Assembly: GCF_017654315.1 (NCBI RefSeq)
Contig: NZ_CP072203.1
Span: 496,001-560,000, forward strand
DNA length: 64,000 bases
Source: Gordonia polyisoprenivorans
GTDB taxonomy: Bacteria; Actinomycetota; Actinomycetes; Mycobacteriales; Mycobacteriaceae
Direction: 5' to 3'
Part shown: piece after piece, positions 47,744 to 61,608 of the stretch
Layout: the number at the start of each line of letters is the position of its first letter
Numbering within the stretch: position 1 is the first letter of the stretch
Made by a program: the position numbers and the translations under genes
Notes under the pieces: generated by a model
What the model was told of the DNA's origin: nothing
The model's database searches: none
The model's input: only the letters and a program-made list of their open reading frames with translations

Positions 47744-48307
47744 CCCGACACGCGGCCACCGGCGACCGGTTCCGTGGCGCCGGCCGACGGACTCACCGGC
47801 TACGAGCGTGCGCGGCGCGCCTTGGAGGAGGCGAGGGCCTCGGCCCGCGCCGCCGGCAAGTCGGTCGGTCAGGGTCGCGCGTCGCCACCGCGTCGACGAT
47901 CCGGTGTGCGTCAGGGTGGTCGTCGGCGGTGGTCGGGATCCGGTCCGGACGCGCGGGATCCGCAGCCCTTCGGACGGCTCGTCGGTGGACTGGCCCGTGA
48001 ACGCGGTTGGCAACCGCGCATCGCCGAGGGCACCTTGTTCGGCATGTGGGAGCAGATCGTCGGTGCCGACATCTCCGCCCATGCCACACCGATATCGTTG
48101 CGCGACAATGTCTTATACGTCCAGGCCGAGTCCACGGCGTGGGCGACGCAGCTGCGGTACGTGCAGGCACAGATCCTCGCCAAGATCGCCGCGGCGATCG
48201 GCGACGGAATGGTCACGTCACTGAAGATCACCGGACCCAAGGGTCCGTCGTGGCGCAAGGGGGAGCGGCACGTGCGTGGGCGTGGACCCCGCGACACCTA
48301 CGGATGA
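47687..48307 (+). CDS. dciA: DUF721 protein, DciA-type helicase loader
   Basis: 206 residues. The N-terminal 100 residues are disordered and begin with DAGAP three times. The DUF721 domain (about 100-190) holds [37 protein letters not shown] and KITGP. DUF721 proteins of bacteria without DnaC are DciA, which delivers DnaB helicase. It overlaps the end of recF (ATGA). Confidence 0.88.
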   Translation: MTDQPDAGAPDAGAPDAGAPDTRPPATGSVAPADGLTGYERARRALEEARASARAAGKSVGQGRASPPRRRSGVRQGGRRRWSGSGPDARDPQPFGRLVGGLARERGWQPRIAEGTLFGMWEQIVGADISAHATPISLRDNVLYVQAESTAWATQLRYVQAQILAKIAAAIGDGMVTSLKITGPKGPSWRKGERHVRGRGPRDTYG

Positions 48308-50751
<2,444 letters not shown>

Positions 50752-50798
50752 CGTCACGCACCATGCCTGACCGGACACCACATCTGTGAGGACTTTTC

Positions 50799-53288
<2,490 letters not shown>

Positions 53289-53321
53289 TCCGACGCCCGG
53301 ACAGGCATTCCGGACACACGC

Positions 53322-53356
53322 ACGAGCCACGACGCCATTGCAGCGTCGTGGCTCGT
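53322..53356 (+). terminator. Terminator after gyrBA
   Basis: ACGAGCCACGACGC and GCGTCGTGGCTCGT form a perfect 14-bp stem with a 7-nt loop, followed by CTTGTGT, 33 bases beyond the gyrA stop. Confidence 0.88.
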
Positions 53357-53410
53357 CTTGTGTGACGGCCACAACCGTTAGGGTGGACCCAACGTGCGCA
53401 ACCGGAGGAA

Positions 53411-54319
53411 ATGACACCAGTGAGCCAACCGAACGACCCGGACAACAAGACCCCGTCCACGCCGTCGACCGCTTCCGGTGGCCCGGCAGCCCAGTCGGGT
53501 CCGCCTCGGGGCGGCGGGCTGGTTCCTCCGTGGCAGCGCGGCCCGGGCGGAGTGGCCGGACCCGAGGCCACCGGCAGCGCTCAGGCTCCTGTGCCCGATA
53601 GCGGAACCACCGAGCAGATCCCCACCGGAGGTCGTCCCGGCGGGCCCCCTCCGCGCGGCGTGGTGACCGGTAGCGGCACCGCCGCAGCCAGCATGAGTGG
53701 CCAGCAGGCCCCGGTGAAGAAGCTCGATTCGCCGGCGGGTGCGTCCACCGCGACCGCCGAGGTACCGCGTGGTCGCTTCACAGAGACCCCCACCCGCAAC
53801 ATCGCGCGGGACCCCTCCCTGGAGTCCGAGTTGCCCGATCTCGACGAGATCCACCACACCAACACCGAGACCGCCCGAGCCGCGGCCGCCGAACCCGCCA
53901 CGGTCGTCGGCTCCGCCGCACGCTCGGCGCCGGCGCAGGTCGGCTCCTCGGGGCGTGGTCTGCGCGCTGCCGTGCAGATCCGTCGACTCGACCCCTGGGC
54001 GACCTTCAAGGTGGCCGGCGTGCTCTCGATCGTCGGCTTCGTCATCTGGATGATCGCCGTCGCCGTGCTGTATCTGGTGCTCGACGGGATGGGTGTCTGG
54101 GAGCAGGTCAACAGCTCCTTCGGCACGTTGGTGACCACCGACGGCTCGACGTCGGAAAGCGACATCATCGGCGCCGGCAGCGTGTTCTTCTACGCGGCTG
54201 TACTCGGTGTGGTCAACGCCGTGCTGATCACCGCGCTGGGCACCATCGGCTCCTACATCTACAACCTGGTCGCCGACCTCGTCGGCGGTCTCGAGATCAC
54301 GCTGGCCGACCTCGACTAG
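53411..54319 (+). CDS. DUF3566 membrane protein (Rv0007 family)
   Basis: 302 residues. Some 190 disordered Pro/Gly/Ala residues lead to the DUF3566 domain: VQIRRLDPWATFKVAGVLSI, two membrane helices (VIWMIAVAVLYLVLDGMGVW and AVLGVVNAVLITALGTIGSYI) and the end GGLEITLADLD. It is constant next to gyrA in mycobacteria; a septum or division role is only inferred. GGAGG at 53404 fits ATG 53411 poorly (2 nt) and GTG 53420 somewhat widely (11 nt); both encode the same domain. Confidence 0.85.
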   Translation: MTPVSQPNDPDNKTPSTPSTASGGPAAQSGPPRGGGLVPPWQRGPGGVAGPEATGSAQAPVPDSGTTEQIPTGGRPGGPPPRGVVTGSGTAAASMSGQQAPVKKLDSPAGASTATAEVPRGRFTETPTRNIARDPSLESELPDLDEIHHTNTETARAAAAEPATVVGSAARSAPAQVGSSGRGLRAAVQIRRLDPWATFKVAGVLSIVGFVIWMIAVAVLYLVLDGMGVWEQVNSSFGTLVTTDGSTSESDIIGAGSVFFYAAVLGVVNAVLITALGTIGSYIYNLVADLVGGLEITLADLD

Positions 54320-54371
54320 TTCGGGCGCCGAGGCTCATCTGCGCAGCTCACGGGTGCCGTTGGGAACCGTT

Positions 54372-54401
54372 TTGGTTTCTCGCCACCCCGTCGGGTAATC
54401 T
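54372..54401 (+). promoter_or_regulatory. Promoter for the two tRNA genes
   Basis: TTGGTT (-35) and TAATCT (-10) are 18 nt apart. Transcription would begin close before tRNA-Ile at 54417. Confidence 0.5.
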
Positions 54402-54416
54402 CAGTCCTCGGTTCAG

Positions 54417-54490
54417 GGGCCTATAGCTCAGGCGGTTAGAGCGCTTCGCTGATAACGAAGAGGTCGGAGGTTCAAGTCCTCCTAGGCCCA
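54417..54490 (+). tRNA. tRNA-Ile (anticodon GAT)
   Basis: 74 bases. Acceptor GGGCCTA pairs with TAGGCCC, the anticodon stem CTTCG/CGAAG frames GAT at 54451-54453, and the T arm contains GGTTCAAGT. CCA is encoded at 54491-54493. Confidence 0.97.
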
Positions 54491-54502
54491 CCACCCGAAC
54501 CC

Positions 54503-54575
54503 GGGGCCTTAGCTCAGTTGGTAGAGCGCTGCCTTTGCAAGGCAGATGTCAGGAGTTCGAATCTCCTAGGCTCCA
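54503..54575 (+). tRNA. tRNA-Ala (anticodon TGC)
   Basis: 73 bases. Acceptor GGGGCCT pairs with AGGCTCC (one G-U), CTGCC/GGCAG frames TGC at 54536-54538, and the T loop is GTTCGAATC. No CCA is encoded, so the cca enzyme must add it. Confidence 0.97.
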
Positions 54576-54637
54576 CTCTTTTCTCTTCGAACCGCACTCG
54601 CGGTGACACACTGGCACAACGCCGTCGTCCTCGTCGG

Positions 54638-55387
54638 TCATGTGTCGGCAACCGACTGTTCCGCACGCTCGGCATCGTCGCCGTATCCGATGAACAGGCG
54701 TGTCAGACCGTCGCACAGAACGTGGCGGGCGGCCGCAGCGGGCACCGTGCCGGTGAGCACCAGACTCGTGACCCCGTGCGTGATCGCCCAGAGCTGGGCG
54801 GCCCAGATCGTGGGAGGGTCCGCGGCGTCGGAGTCGGCATGCCCGGGGTCCGGCCGGAATCGGCCGGCCGCAAGGCACTTCTCGATCGATGATCGCAGCG
54901 CCGCGAATGCCGTGCGTCCCGGCTCGTCGCCCGGAGCCGGTTCGACGAACATGAAACGGTACCGATGCGGTTGTGCCACAACGAAATCGAGATATGCCAA
55001 CGATGCTGCCGTGAGCGCGGTCACGGGATCGTCCACCTCGGTGGCCGCCGCGTCGGTGAGGGAGGCGAGATGGGCGAATCCGTCGGCTCGCAGCGCCGCA
55101 AGCAGGGCCCCGGCGCCCCCGAATCGGCTGTAGATCGCCATCGTCGACGTACCCGCGGCGTCGGCGATGCGTCGTGCGGTCAACGCCGACGGTCCGTGTT
55201 CGGCCAGCAAGTCGGCGGCGACGGCCACCAGGTGGGCCGCGTCGACGCGGGCCGGCTCGTCGGCGGACGAGCGGCAGCGGCCACCACCGTCGCGATCGGG
55301 GCGTTCACCGTCTGGCGGTGGCGGACGGTGCGACCGGTCATCGGTACCTGCGTCGGCGTCAGTAGCTCTGCGGGGTTCGCACTCCAC
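54638..55387 (-). CDS. TetR-family regulator with WHG-type C-terminus
   Basis: About 249 residues; the helix-turn-helix is LTARRIADAAGTSTMAIYSRFGG, and the C-terminal domain has PHRYRFMFVEPAPG and WAITHGVTSLVLTG, as in the TetR branch with a WHG domain. No ATG or TTG opens the frame close to the first helix; GTG 55387 is the nearest upstream start and adds about 50 odd Arg/Asp/Pro-rich residues, overlapping the DUF3159 gene. The start is uncertain. Confidence 0.75.
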   Translation of the reverse strand: MECEPRRATDADAGTDDRSHRPPPPDGERPDRDGGGRCRSSADEPARVDAAHLVAVAADLLAEHGPSALTARRIADAAGTSTMAIYSRFGGAGALLAALRADGFAHLASLTDAAATEVDDPVTALTAASLAYLDFVVAQPHRYRFMFVEPAPGDEPGRTAFAALRSSIEKCLAAGRFRPDPGHADSDAADPPTIWAAQLWAITHGVTSLVLTGTVPAAAARHVLCDGLTRLFIGYGDDAERAEQSVADT

Positions 55388-55849
55388 AGCGGTCGAGCCC
55401 GCGACTTCTTTCTGCCCGATCTCTGGTATCCGCCGATAGTGGCTGTCGCGCTGATCATTTCGTGCCTCGTCGGTTATCCGGTGATCGGTCTGGTATTCGG
55501 TGCGGTCACCGGGCGAGGGACCGGTTGGCGGCGCGACCCGTCGGCGCGACGACTGTTCGGCGCGGTCACCCTCGCCGCCGCATCGGCGTTCCTGACCCGC
55601 TTCGTGGTCCAGTACGTGATCTATCAGCACGGCAGCGTCGGGTGGCTGGCCGTCGGACGGATCGCCACCGGCCTTCCGCTGACGGTGACGATCCTCATGC
55701 TGATCGGCTGGGCGTTTCGCCACGTCGAACGAAAGAACCGGCCGGACGTCCCGTCACAGGGCGTCCGGCCGGTTGAGGCTAGTGCGGATGAGGTGAGTGC
55801 TACAGACGAGCTCTCACATACTGGGCGGCATCAACGGTCATGCCGTTGA
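55232..55849 (+). CDS. DUF3159-like membrane protein, N-terminus missing
   Basis: About 205 residues with the DUF3159 features SGRARDFFLPDLWY, WRRDPSARRLFGAVT and TRFVVQYVIYQ, and four to five membrane helices; the first helix of the family is absent. Start could be GTG 55232 or GTG 55328. The first 155 bases overlap the TetR coding start antiparallel. The tail runs through a 13-bp hairpin and overlaps the cutinase end by 50 bases, so both ends look altered. Function unknown. Confidence 0.6.
   Translation: MGRVDAGRLVGGRAAAATTVAIGAFTVWRWRTVRPVIGTCVGVSSSAGFALHSGRARDFFLPDLWYPPIVAVALIISCLVGYPVIGLVFGAVTGRGTGWRRDPSARRLFGAVTLAAASAFLTRFVVQYVIYQHGSVGWLAVGRIATGLPLTVTILMLIGWAFRHVERKNRPDVPSQGVRPVEASADEVSATDELSHTGRHQRSCR
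55736..55774. terminator. 13-bp hairpin in DUF3159 tail
   Basis: AACCGGCCGGACG (55736-55748) and CGTCCGGCCGGTT (55762-55774) form a perfect stem with a 13-nt loop between convergent genes. It is likely the shared terminator although the DUF3159 frame crosses it. Confidence 0.7.
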
Positions 55850-56510
55850 CGGCGTAGAGCACATGCAGACCGTTGGGCTGCCCGACCGGGGCACCGTCGC
55901 AGACGACGTCACCGGCGATGCAGTAGCGCTTGGTCTTGCCCTCATAGAGGGGTCCGACGTTCATCGGGGGAGCACCGACCTGCTTGATCCAGTTCGACGA
56001 CGGCGGCGCGAACAGGATCGCGGCGGTCACGTGCGAGGCGGCGTTGTCGGCCAGCGGCTGCGGCACCCGGTCCTGGTACTGCCGGTACTGCGGGTCGATC
56101 TGGATCTTGTTGCTCAACGCGTAGGACGCGACGACCGCACCTTGCGAGTACCCACCGACCACGATGTGGGATCCGGGGCACTGTGCGGCCAGATACTTGA
56201 CGCGGCGCTGGGTGTCGTTGACGCCCTTGACAACGCCCTCGACGAAGGCCATCCGGTTGTTGAAGTTGCTACCGGCCGGATAGTTCACGCCGTAGACGTT
56301 GACCGACTTACCGGGCAGCTGATTGCGCAGGGCCTGCTCGAAGGACAGGCCGGTGACGCCGACGGGTGGAGCCGTCTCCACGGTCCCGCGCGCGAACACC
56401 ACCTCGACGTCGGCGCACGGGGGAGCGGCGGCGGCGCGGGGTGCCGGAGAGGCAAGCAACCCGGCCGCGAGCACGGTGAATCCGAACAGGATCAGAAGTG
56501 GACGCTTCAT
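55800..56510 (-). CDS. Secreted cutinase-family esterase
   Basis: 236 residues. A signal peptide (MKRPLLILFGFTVLAAGLLA) precedes CADVEVVFARGTVE, the oxyanion-hole region. The nucleophile is in VVGGYSQGAVVAS, Asp in DVVCDGAPVG and His in LHVLYAVNGM. Mycobacteriales cutinase-like proteins hydrolyse lipid esters at the cell surface. Single gene, exported. Confidence 0.92.
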   Translation of the reverse strand: MKRPLLILFGFTVLAAGLLASPAPRAAAAPPCADVEVVFARGTVETAPPVGVTGLSFEQALRNQLPGKSVNVYGVNYPAGSNFNNRMAFVEGVVKGVNDTQRRVKYLAAQCPGSHIVVGGYSQGAVVASYALSNKIQIDPQYRQYQDRVPQPLADNAASHVTAAILFAPPSSNWIKQVGAPPMNVGPLYEGKTKRYCIAGDVVCDGAPVGQPNGLHVLYAVNGMTVDAAQYVRARL

Positions 56511-56581
56511 TCGTCGAATGGTACGCGAACAAGGTTCACTTTAGGTGGCGTCCGTCCCGACCAGCACCATCACCGACCACG

Positions 56582-57814
56582 TCACCGCAGGACGAGCACG
56601 ATGACGTAGGCCACGATTGCCACGATCAAGGCAAGCATGTAGGCCCAACCGACCACGATCGCGACGGTGGCGAACGGTTCTCCGTACTCACGCGTGCGCC
56701 GGATCTGGTTACGCGCCCGATACCCCAGGTACAGCCCGATCGGCGAGGTGCAGCCGATCACGGACAGCACCATCGCCCAGATGGCGAGTGTGCTCGTCTT
56801 GGCCGTGGATCGCGACGACCGGGCCGCGGTGGCGGCACTCTGCCCGCCCACGGGCGCCTCCTTGGACTCCGATGTTGCTTCCGTCGCGGGTACGGCGGTG
56901 GTCGGTGGTGAACTCTTGTCGGCGGACCTCGGTGATGCCCCGACGGGTGATGCCCCGACGGGTGATGTTCCGACGGGTGGGTTTCCGGCGGGCGTGGTCC
57001 TGGTCGGCGCGGCATCCACGGCCGAATAGGCACGGGGAGGACCCGAGGACTGTTCATCGGACCGGACCGTCGCGTCGGCTGCGTCGGCTCCGGCCGGAAT
57101 ACCGCCGCGGGGTGGAGCTCCCTGTGGTCCGTTGCCCTGCGGCCCGCCTTGCGGTGCCGGTGGGGGGCCCGGAGGCCGAGCACCCGGCGGTATCGGTGCG
57201 CCGGGGCGTCGACGGCCCGGCGGAGGTGGCATCCGGGTGCCCGGGCCCGATCGGGCACCAGGAGGTGGTCCGCCGCGCCAGCCGGGACGAGCTCCCTGAC
57301 CGGTGGTTCCGGGAGTGCCGACCGGAGGGCTGCCGGCGGGCGGACCACCGGCAGTCGTGCTCGGACCGGCGGGCGCACCCGAGGTCGGCGGTACCGGCCC
57401 GGGACCCTGGCCTGTCGAGGACATACCGGGAGGTCGCGACGCCGGACCCGGTTGTGGCGGTCGAGGACCGGATCCGGTATTCGACCCGCCACGCGATGCG
57501 GGTGCACCGGGCGCGACCGGTCCGATGGGCGGACCCGAGGGTGGTCGTGGTCCGGGACCGGTACCGGTGATCGGAACACGCGGGTTCGACGGTGTGGCCG
57601 GCGGCCGGGGGCCGACGCCGGAGTCCGAGCGCACGTCGCCGGGTGTCAGGTCGGGGTTACGCCCGCTGACCGGCGCGGTGGGCGGTCGTTCCCAGGGCGC
57701 CGACGCCGTTCCGGTGCCCGCCTCGGGCGCGTCGTCACGGGGGACGGGCGGCACTCCGTCGGGCGCGTCGCCGCGGCGAAGCTCCCCGCCCGGCCTGTTC
57801 TCGTCGGAGGTCAC
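56582..57814 (-). CDS. DUF4190 membrane protein with long Pro-rich region
   Basis: 410 residues. The first 320 are Pro/Gly-rich with PVGASP-type repeats (15-bp units near 56930-56985). The C-terminal DUF4190 part has two membrane helices ([23 protein letters not shown] and [21 protein letters not shown]) joined by RARNQIRRT. The Pro-rich part should lie in the cytoplasm and may bind partner proteins. GTG 57814 start. Function unknown. Confidence 0.8.
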   Translation of the reverse strand: MTSDENRPGGELRRGDAPDGVPPVPRDDAPEAGTGTASAPWERPPTAPVSGRNPDLTPGDVRSDSGVGPRPPATPSNPRVPITGTGPGPRPPSGPPIGPVAPGAPASRGGSNTGSGPRPPQPGPASRPPGMSSTGQGPGPVPPTSGAPAGPSTTAGGPPAGSPPVGTPGTTGQGARPGWRGGPPPGARSGPGTRMPPPPGRRRPGAPIPPGARPPGPPPAPQGGPQGNGPQGAPPRGGIPAGADAADATVRSDEQSSGPPRAYSAVDAAPTRTTPAGNPPVGTSPVGASPVGASPRSADKSSPPTTAVPATEATSESKEAPVGGQSAATAARSSRSTAKTSTLAIWAMVLSVIGCTSPIGLYLGYRARNQIRRTREYGEPFATVAIVVGWAYMLALIVAIVAYVIVLVLR

Positions 57815-57908
57815 CGGTCCAAATTACCTTCCGGACCCGCCGGGCGATGCATGGTGCGTCCCGCAACGGCAACGGTTGCCCGACTTGTGGGGATACCCAC
57901 GACCAAGA

Positions 57909-58103
57909 TCAGAGAGCCACATCACCCTCGGTGGAGCCGAGATCGTCGGCCCCCTCGGCGGAGCGGAGATTCTCGATACGGGGCACCGTCGGCGAGACCG
58001 GCGGGATCTCGGTGCGGGAGCGTCGCACGACGAACACCGCGGCGACGGCCGACAATGCTGCCGCCGAGGCAGCGGCGATCAGCAGGAGATACTTCTTCGG
58101 CAT
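57909..58103 (-). CDS. Short CwsA-like membrane protein
   Basis: 64 residues: one helix ([22 protein letters not shown]), then [20 protein letters not shown]. Between the tRNA genes and ppiA this is the position of mycobacterial cwsA (Rv0008c), and helix, RRS and Pro-rich tail resemble the C-terminal end of CwsA, a septal protein. The N-terminal cytoplasmic part is missing, so the call is tentative. Confidence 0.55.
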   Translation of the reverse strand: MPKKYLLLIAAASAAALSAVAAVFVVRRSRTEIPPVSPTVPRIENLRSAEGADDLGSTEGDVAL

Positions 58104-58243
58104 GCCCCACAGCGTGCCAGGTCCGCTTTGCCGGTGCTACTCGCGTGGTTATGGGCTGTACGGGCACCGCCGTCGAGGGAGTCGCGAGGGATGTTGTCGG
58201 CGGACTCGTGGGGATGTCGCCGCCGATTTGGTTGGATGGAGTG

Positions 58244-58765
58244 GTGAGCACATCAACGCAGACCGTGACCATCCACACCAACCGCGGCGACATCAAGGTC
58301 GATCTCTTCGGCAACCATGCGCCCGAGACCGTCGCCAACTTCGTCGGCCTTGCCGCCGGCAGCAAGGACTACAGCGAGCCGAACGCCTCCGGAGGCGACT
58401 CCGGTCCGTTCTACGACGGCTCGGTGTTCCACCGCGTCATCGAGGGCTTCATGATCCAGGGCGGCGACCCGACCGGCACCGGCCGCGGCGGACCCGGCTA
58501 CAAGTTCAAGGACGAGTTCCACCCGGAGCTGCAGTTCGACCGCCCCTACCTCCTCGCCATGGCCAACGCCGGGCCGGGCACCAACGGGTCGCAGTTCTTC
58601 ATCACCGTCGGCCCCACCCCGCACCTGAACCGCCGTCACACCATCTTCGGTGAGGTCACCGATCCGGCCTCGCAGCAGGTCGTCGACGCGATTGCGACCA
58701 CCTCCACCGATCGCGGCGACCGTCCGCTCGACGAGGTCCGCATCGAAAAGATCGAGGTCAACTGA
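58244..58765 (+). CDS. ppiA: Cyclophilin-type peptidyl-prolyl isomerase
   Basis: 173 residues. [20 protein letters not shown] contains the catalytic Arg and is followed by [10 protein letters not shown] and [11 protein letters not shown], all cyclophilin hallmarks. It speeds proline isomerisation in folding. No signal peptide, so cytoplasmic. GTG 58244 (or 58241) begins the conserved region; the longer frame upstream is antisense to DUF4190. Confidence 0.95.
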   Translation: MSTSTQTVTIHTNRGDIKVDLFGNHAPETVANFVGLAAGSKDYSEPNASGGDSGPFYDGSVFHRVIEGFMIQGGDPTGTGRGGPGYKFKDEFHPELQFDRPYLLAMANAGPGTNGSQFFITVGPTPHLNRRHTIFGEVTDPASQQVVDAIATTSTDRGDRPLDEVRIEKIEVN

Positions 58766-58791
58766 CCATCGGCCCCGCTGGTCCGCCGGCG

Positions 58792-59700
58792 GTGTGTTAC
58801 CGACATCCCGACCGCCCCACCGCGCTGTCCTGCACGCGGTGCGGGCGGCCGGCTTGTCCGGGATGTCTGCACCCGGCCGCGGTCGGGCAGCACTGCGACG
58901 AGTGCGTGCGCGGCCACGGCGCACAGGCCTCCGGCCGCCAGGACATCCGCCGCCCCGACTTCGGCGACCGGGGTATCCGGTCGGTGGTCACGCGACCCGT
59001 ACGCGCTCGCCGCCCGCTGGCCACCTACACGCTGATCGCGATCAACGTCGTCGTCTTCGCCTACACCGTCTACGCCGCACACTCCTTCAACGTCGAAGTC
59101 TCCGCGCCACTTCTGCACGGAGAGTTGGTGCGCGGCAACGTCTTTCTCGGCCAGTACTGGCGCTTGCTCACCGCGGGCTTCTTGCACTACAGCCTGATAC
59201 ACCTTGCGGTGAACATGATCTCGCTCTACATCCTCGGCCGCGACCTCGAAATCGCCCTCGGCATCGGACGTTTCGTGATGGTCTACATGACCGCGCTGCT
59301 CGGTGGCAGCGCCGCGGTGATGATCGCGCAATCCAACGAGGCCCGCTCCGCCGGTGCGTCGGGAGCCATCTACGGGCTGATGGGCGCCATGCTCATCGTC
59401 GTCCTGCGCCTGCGTGTCTCACCGGCGCCGGTGCTGACGATCATCGCCATCAACCTCGTGATGTCGTTCTCGATCCCCGGTATCTCCCTCGCCGCACACG
59501 TCGGCGGCCTGGTGCTCGGCGCAGCCGCCACCGCCGCACTCATCTGGTCGCCCCGACTCCTGCCGCAGTCGCTGCGCACCGAGCGCAACGCCATCCTCAT
59601 CGGCTGGGTGGCCGTCAGTGCCTTGCTCATCGTGGCGGTCGCCATCAGCGTCGTCGTCGCGGTGACCTACACCGGGCCGGTACTCGTCTACGTGCACTGA
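58792..59700 (+). CDS. Rhomboid family serine protease
   Basis: 302 residues. An N-terminal zinc-ribbon/B-box-like part (CYRHPDRPTALSCTRCGRPAC, CDEC) leads to six or seven helices; the catalytic Ser is in SAGASGAIYGLMGA and His in SLAAHVGGLVLGA, with HLAVNMISLYILG conserved. Rhomboids cut membrane proteins within the bilayer. Substrate unknown. GTG 58792 is used; CTG 58762 is possible. Confidence 0.92.
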   Translation: MCYRHPDRPTALSCTRCGRPACPGCLHPAAVGQHCDECVRGHGAQASGRQDIRRPDFGDRGIRSVVTRPVRARRPLATYTLIAINVVVFAYTVYAAHSFNVEVSAPLLHGELVRGNVFLGQYWRLLTAGFLHYSLIHLAVNMISLYILGRDLEIALGIGRFVMVYMTALLGGSAAVMIAQSNEARSAGASGAIYGLMGAMLIVVLRLRVSPAPVLTIIAINLVMSFSIPGISLAAHVGGLVLGAAATAALIWSPRLLPQSLRTERNAILIGWVAVSALLIVAVAISVVVAVTYTGPVLVYVH

Positions 59701-59705
59701 GTGAC

Positions 59706-59765
59706 GCTCAGCGACAACCGGAGAGGACAGGTGCTCAGCGACAACTGGAGCACTCGTGCTCAGCG
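59706..59765. repeat. Direct repeats GCTCAGCGACAAC
   Basis: GCTCAGCGACAAC occurs at 59706-59718 and 59733-59745, and GCTCAGCG again at 59758-59765, period about 26, between the rhomboid and PH genes. Meaning unknown. Confidence 0.7.
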
Positions 59766-60257
59766 CCGCGAGTCCTCCACCGGGAACCCGGCGCGATCGA
59801 GCGCCTCGACGACGTCGAGTAGATCAGCACCGAGATCCCATCGACTGAACACCACCAGCATCGATTCCTCGCGTTCGGTGCCCTCGCGTTCGGTGTCATG
59901 GGTGGTACCCGCCGGCAGGTAGTCGATCTCGAGTTGACCGGATCGGCGTCCGATGCGGCGCATCGTGAGAAGCCGGACGCGTTCGACGTCGGCGGGTGCC
60001 AGTGTCACGGCCCCGCCGATACGACGAATGGTCAGTCGTGGGCCGGCCGAGAGTTCGAGACGCGGCCGGATGAGCGACGCGTACGCCCCGAACCCGAGCA
60101 GCATCAACCCGGCGACACCGATGATCACCGATCCGACGGCGTCGGACGCGACGAACACCGCGCACAGCAGGAGCACGACGCCCGCGGCCAGCAGCGCGCC
60201 CGCCGCGAGTCGCGGCGTCGCCCATTGCTGTGTGGACAGATCGGCCGAGTTATCCAC
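59760..60257 (-). CDS. PH-domain membrane protein (Rv0010c-like)
   Basis: 165 residues. Two membrane helices (LAAGALLAAGVVLLLCAVFVA, SVIIGVAGLMLLGFGAYASLI) precede a bacterial PH domain (RLTIRRIGGAVTLAPADVERV) ending ALDRAGFP. Position equals Rv0010c. The GTG start 60257 lies inside a DnaA box (60250-60258). Function unknown. Confidence 0.8.
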   Translation of the reverse strand: MDNSADLSTQQWATPRLAAGALLAAGVVLLLCAVFVASDAVGSVIIGVAGLMLLGFGAYASLIRPRLELSAGPRLTIRRIGGAVTLAPADVERVRLLTMRRIGRRSGQLEIDYLPAGTTHDTEREGTEREESMLVVFSRWDLGADLLDVVEALDRAGFPVEDSRR

Positions 60258-60314
60258 AGGACTTACTCACAGTGGGGATGACTTACACACATGTAATTTC
60301 CACACTGTGGATAA
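60250..60314. promoter_or_regulatory. Pair of DnaA boxes by crgA
   Basis: Perfect boxes TTATCCACA (60250-60258) and TGTGGATAA (60306-60314) face each other across 47 bases, 16 kb from oriC, between the PH gene start and the crgA end. Confidence 0.7.
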
Positions 60315-60351
60315 CCGCGTGCAGGTCTTTGACCAGCATCAACGGTGATCT

Positions 60352-60642
60352 TCAGCGCCATTTCATGGTCATCAGCAGGCCCACGACCATCATCGAGAAG
60401 CCGATGAGGAAGTTCCACGCACCCAGGTTGTTCATCCAGTGCAGCGCCTGACCGGGGCCACCGTAGGTGGTCTCACCGGCAGCGAGGTAATAGACGATCA
60501 GCCAGGCCAGACCCAGCAGCATGAGGCCGAGCATCACGCCGACGTAGATCGAGCTGGAGGGACCGGCCTTCACCTTCACCGGCGTCCGGCTCGCCGGGTT
60601 GATGGTGTAGTCGGTCTTCTTCCGGACTTTTGACTTCGGCAT
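60352..60642 (-). CDS. crgA: Cell division protein CrgA
   Basis: 96 residues: [20 protein letters not shown], then two helices ([36 protein letters not shown]), the CrgA pattern. It recruits septal proteins with FtsZ, FtsQ and penicillin-binding proteins and, in mycobacteria, works with CwsA. Confidence 0.95.
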   Translation of the reverse strand: MPKSKVRKKTDYTINPASRTPVKVKAGPSSSIYVGVMLGLMLLGLAWLIVYYLAAGETTYGGPGQALHWMNNLGAWNFLIGFSMMVVGLLMTMKWR

Positions 60643-60827
60643 GACTTCCTCTGTTGTGCAGCGAGCGGGACATCGGCGGGCGATGACCCCCTTGCATCTT
60701 CTCGTTTCGCGTACGGCGGCGGTGTCGTGGCGCGGTGTGTTGAGCGCGACACGCCCGGCGCATCACCTCTACGGTATCGCACCAGGTCGCCGCCACGAGC
60801 GCCCCGCGAGTCCCCGGGTAACCTGAC

Positions 60828-61580
60828 ATGATGACCAGCGCAGCACCGGAGGCGACCGGCTCCGCGAACCACGCGGCCCGCATCCTCGTCATCGACAACT
60901 ACGACAGCTTCGTCTATAACCTGGTCCAGTACCTGGGCCAGCTCGGTGTCGAGGCAACCGTGTGGCGCAACGATGATCCCCGGCTGACGACACCCGACGG
61001 CGAGTTCACCGACGAGTCGCTGCGCGCCGCGTTACGCGGACCCGACGGATCCGGTTTCGCCGGCGTCTTGCTATCCCCGGGACCGGGTACGCCGCAACGC
61101 GCCGGGGCCACGTTGCCGCTCGTCGGTGTTGCCGCCGCCGACGGTGTACCGCTGCTCGGGGTGTGTCTCGGTCATCAGGCCATCGGTGCGGCGTTCGGCG
61201 GCACCGTCGACCGCGCCCCGGAACTGCTGCACGGCAAGACCTCTCTGGTCCACCACGATCAGGTCGGCGTGCTGCGTGGGCTGCCGGATCCGTTTACCGC
61301 GACCCGCTACCACTCGCTGACGGTGCTGCCGGAGACCATTCCGGACGAGCTCGTGGTCACCGGTCGCACCGAGTCGGGCATCGTGATGGGCATGCAGCAT
61401 CGGGAGCTGCCGATCCACGGCGTGCAGTTCCATCCCGAGAGTGTGCTCACCCAGGGTGGCCACCGGATGCTGGCCAACTGGTTGGGCGTCTGCGGCATCG
61501 ACATCGACGAGTCCGCCGTCGCCGTCCTCGAACAGGAGATGGCCGAGGCGATCGGTCCGGCGCTGGCCGCCCAGTCCTGA
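60828..61580 (+). CDS. pabA: Aminodeoxychorismate/anthranilate synthase component II
   Basis: 250 residues of a class I glutamine amidotransferase. [20 protein letters not shown], nucleophile Cys in [10 protein letters not shown], and [12 protein letters not shown] are intact. It supplies ammonia to a chorismate-using partner (folate or tryptophan); here the location beside pknB equals trpG/pabA of M. tuberculosis, where it may serve both. Convergent with pknB. Confidence 0.92.
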   Translation: MMTSAAPEATGSANHAARILVIDNYDSFVYNLVQYLGQLGVEATVWRNDDPRLTTPDGEFTDESLRAALRGPDGSGFAGVLLSPGPGTPQRAGATLPLVGVAAADGVPLLGVCLGHQAIGAAFGGTVDRAPELLHGKTSLVHHDQVGVLRGLPDPFTATRYHSLTVLPETIPDELVVTGRTESGIVMGMQHRELPIHGVQFHPESVLTQGGHRMLANWLGVCGIDIDESAVAVLEQEMAEAIGPALAAQS

Positions 61581-61608
61581 CTCGCCGGCCCGGACGATCC
61601 GTCAGTGT

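Noticed and set aside
57149..58243. Long N-terminal extension of ppiA
   Set aside because: Upstream codons are antisense to the DUF4190 gene; the cyclophilin domain begins at the GTG 58244.
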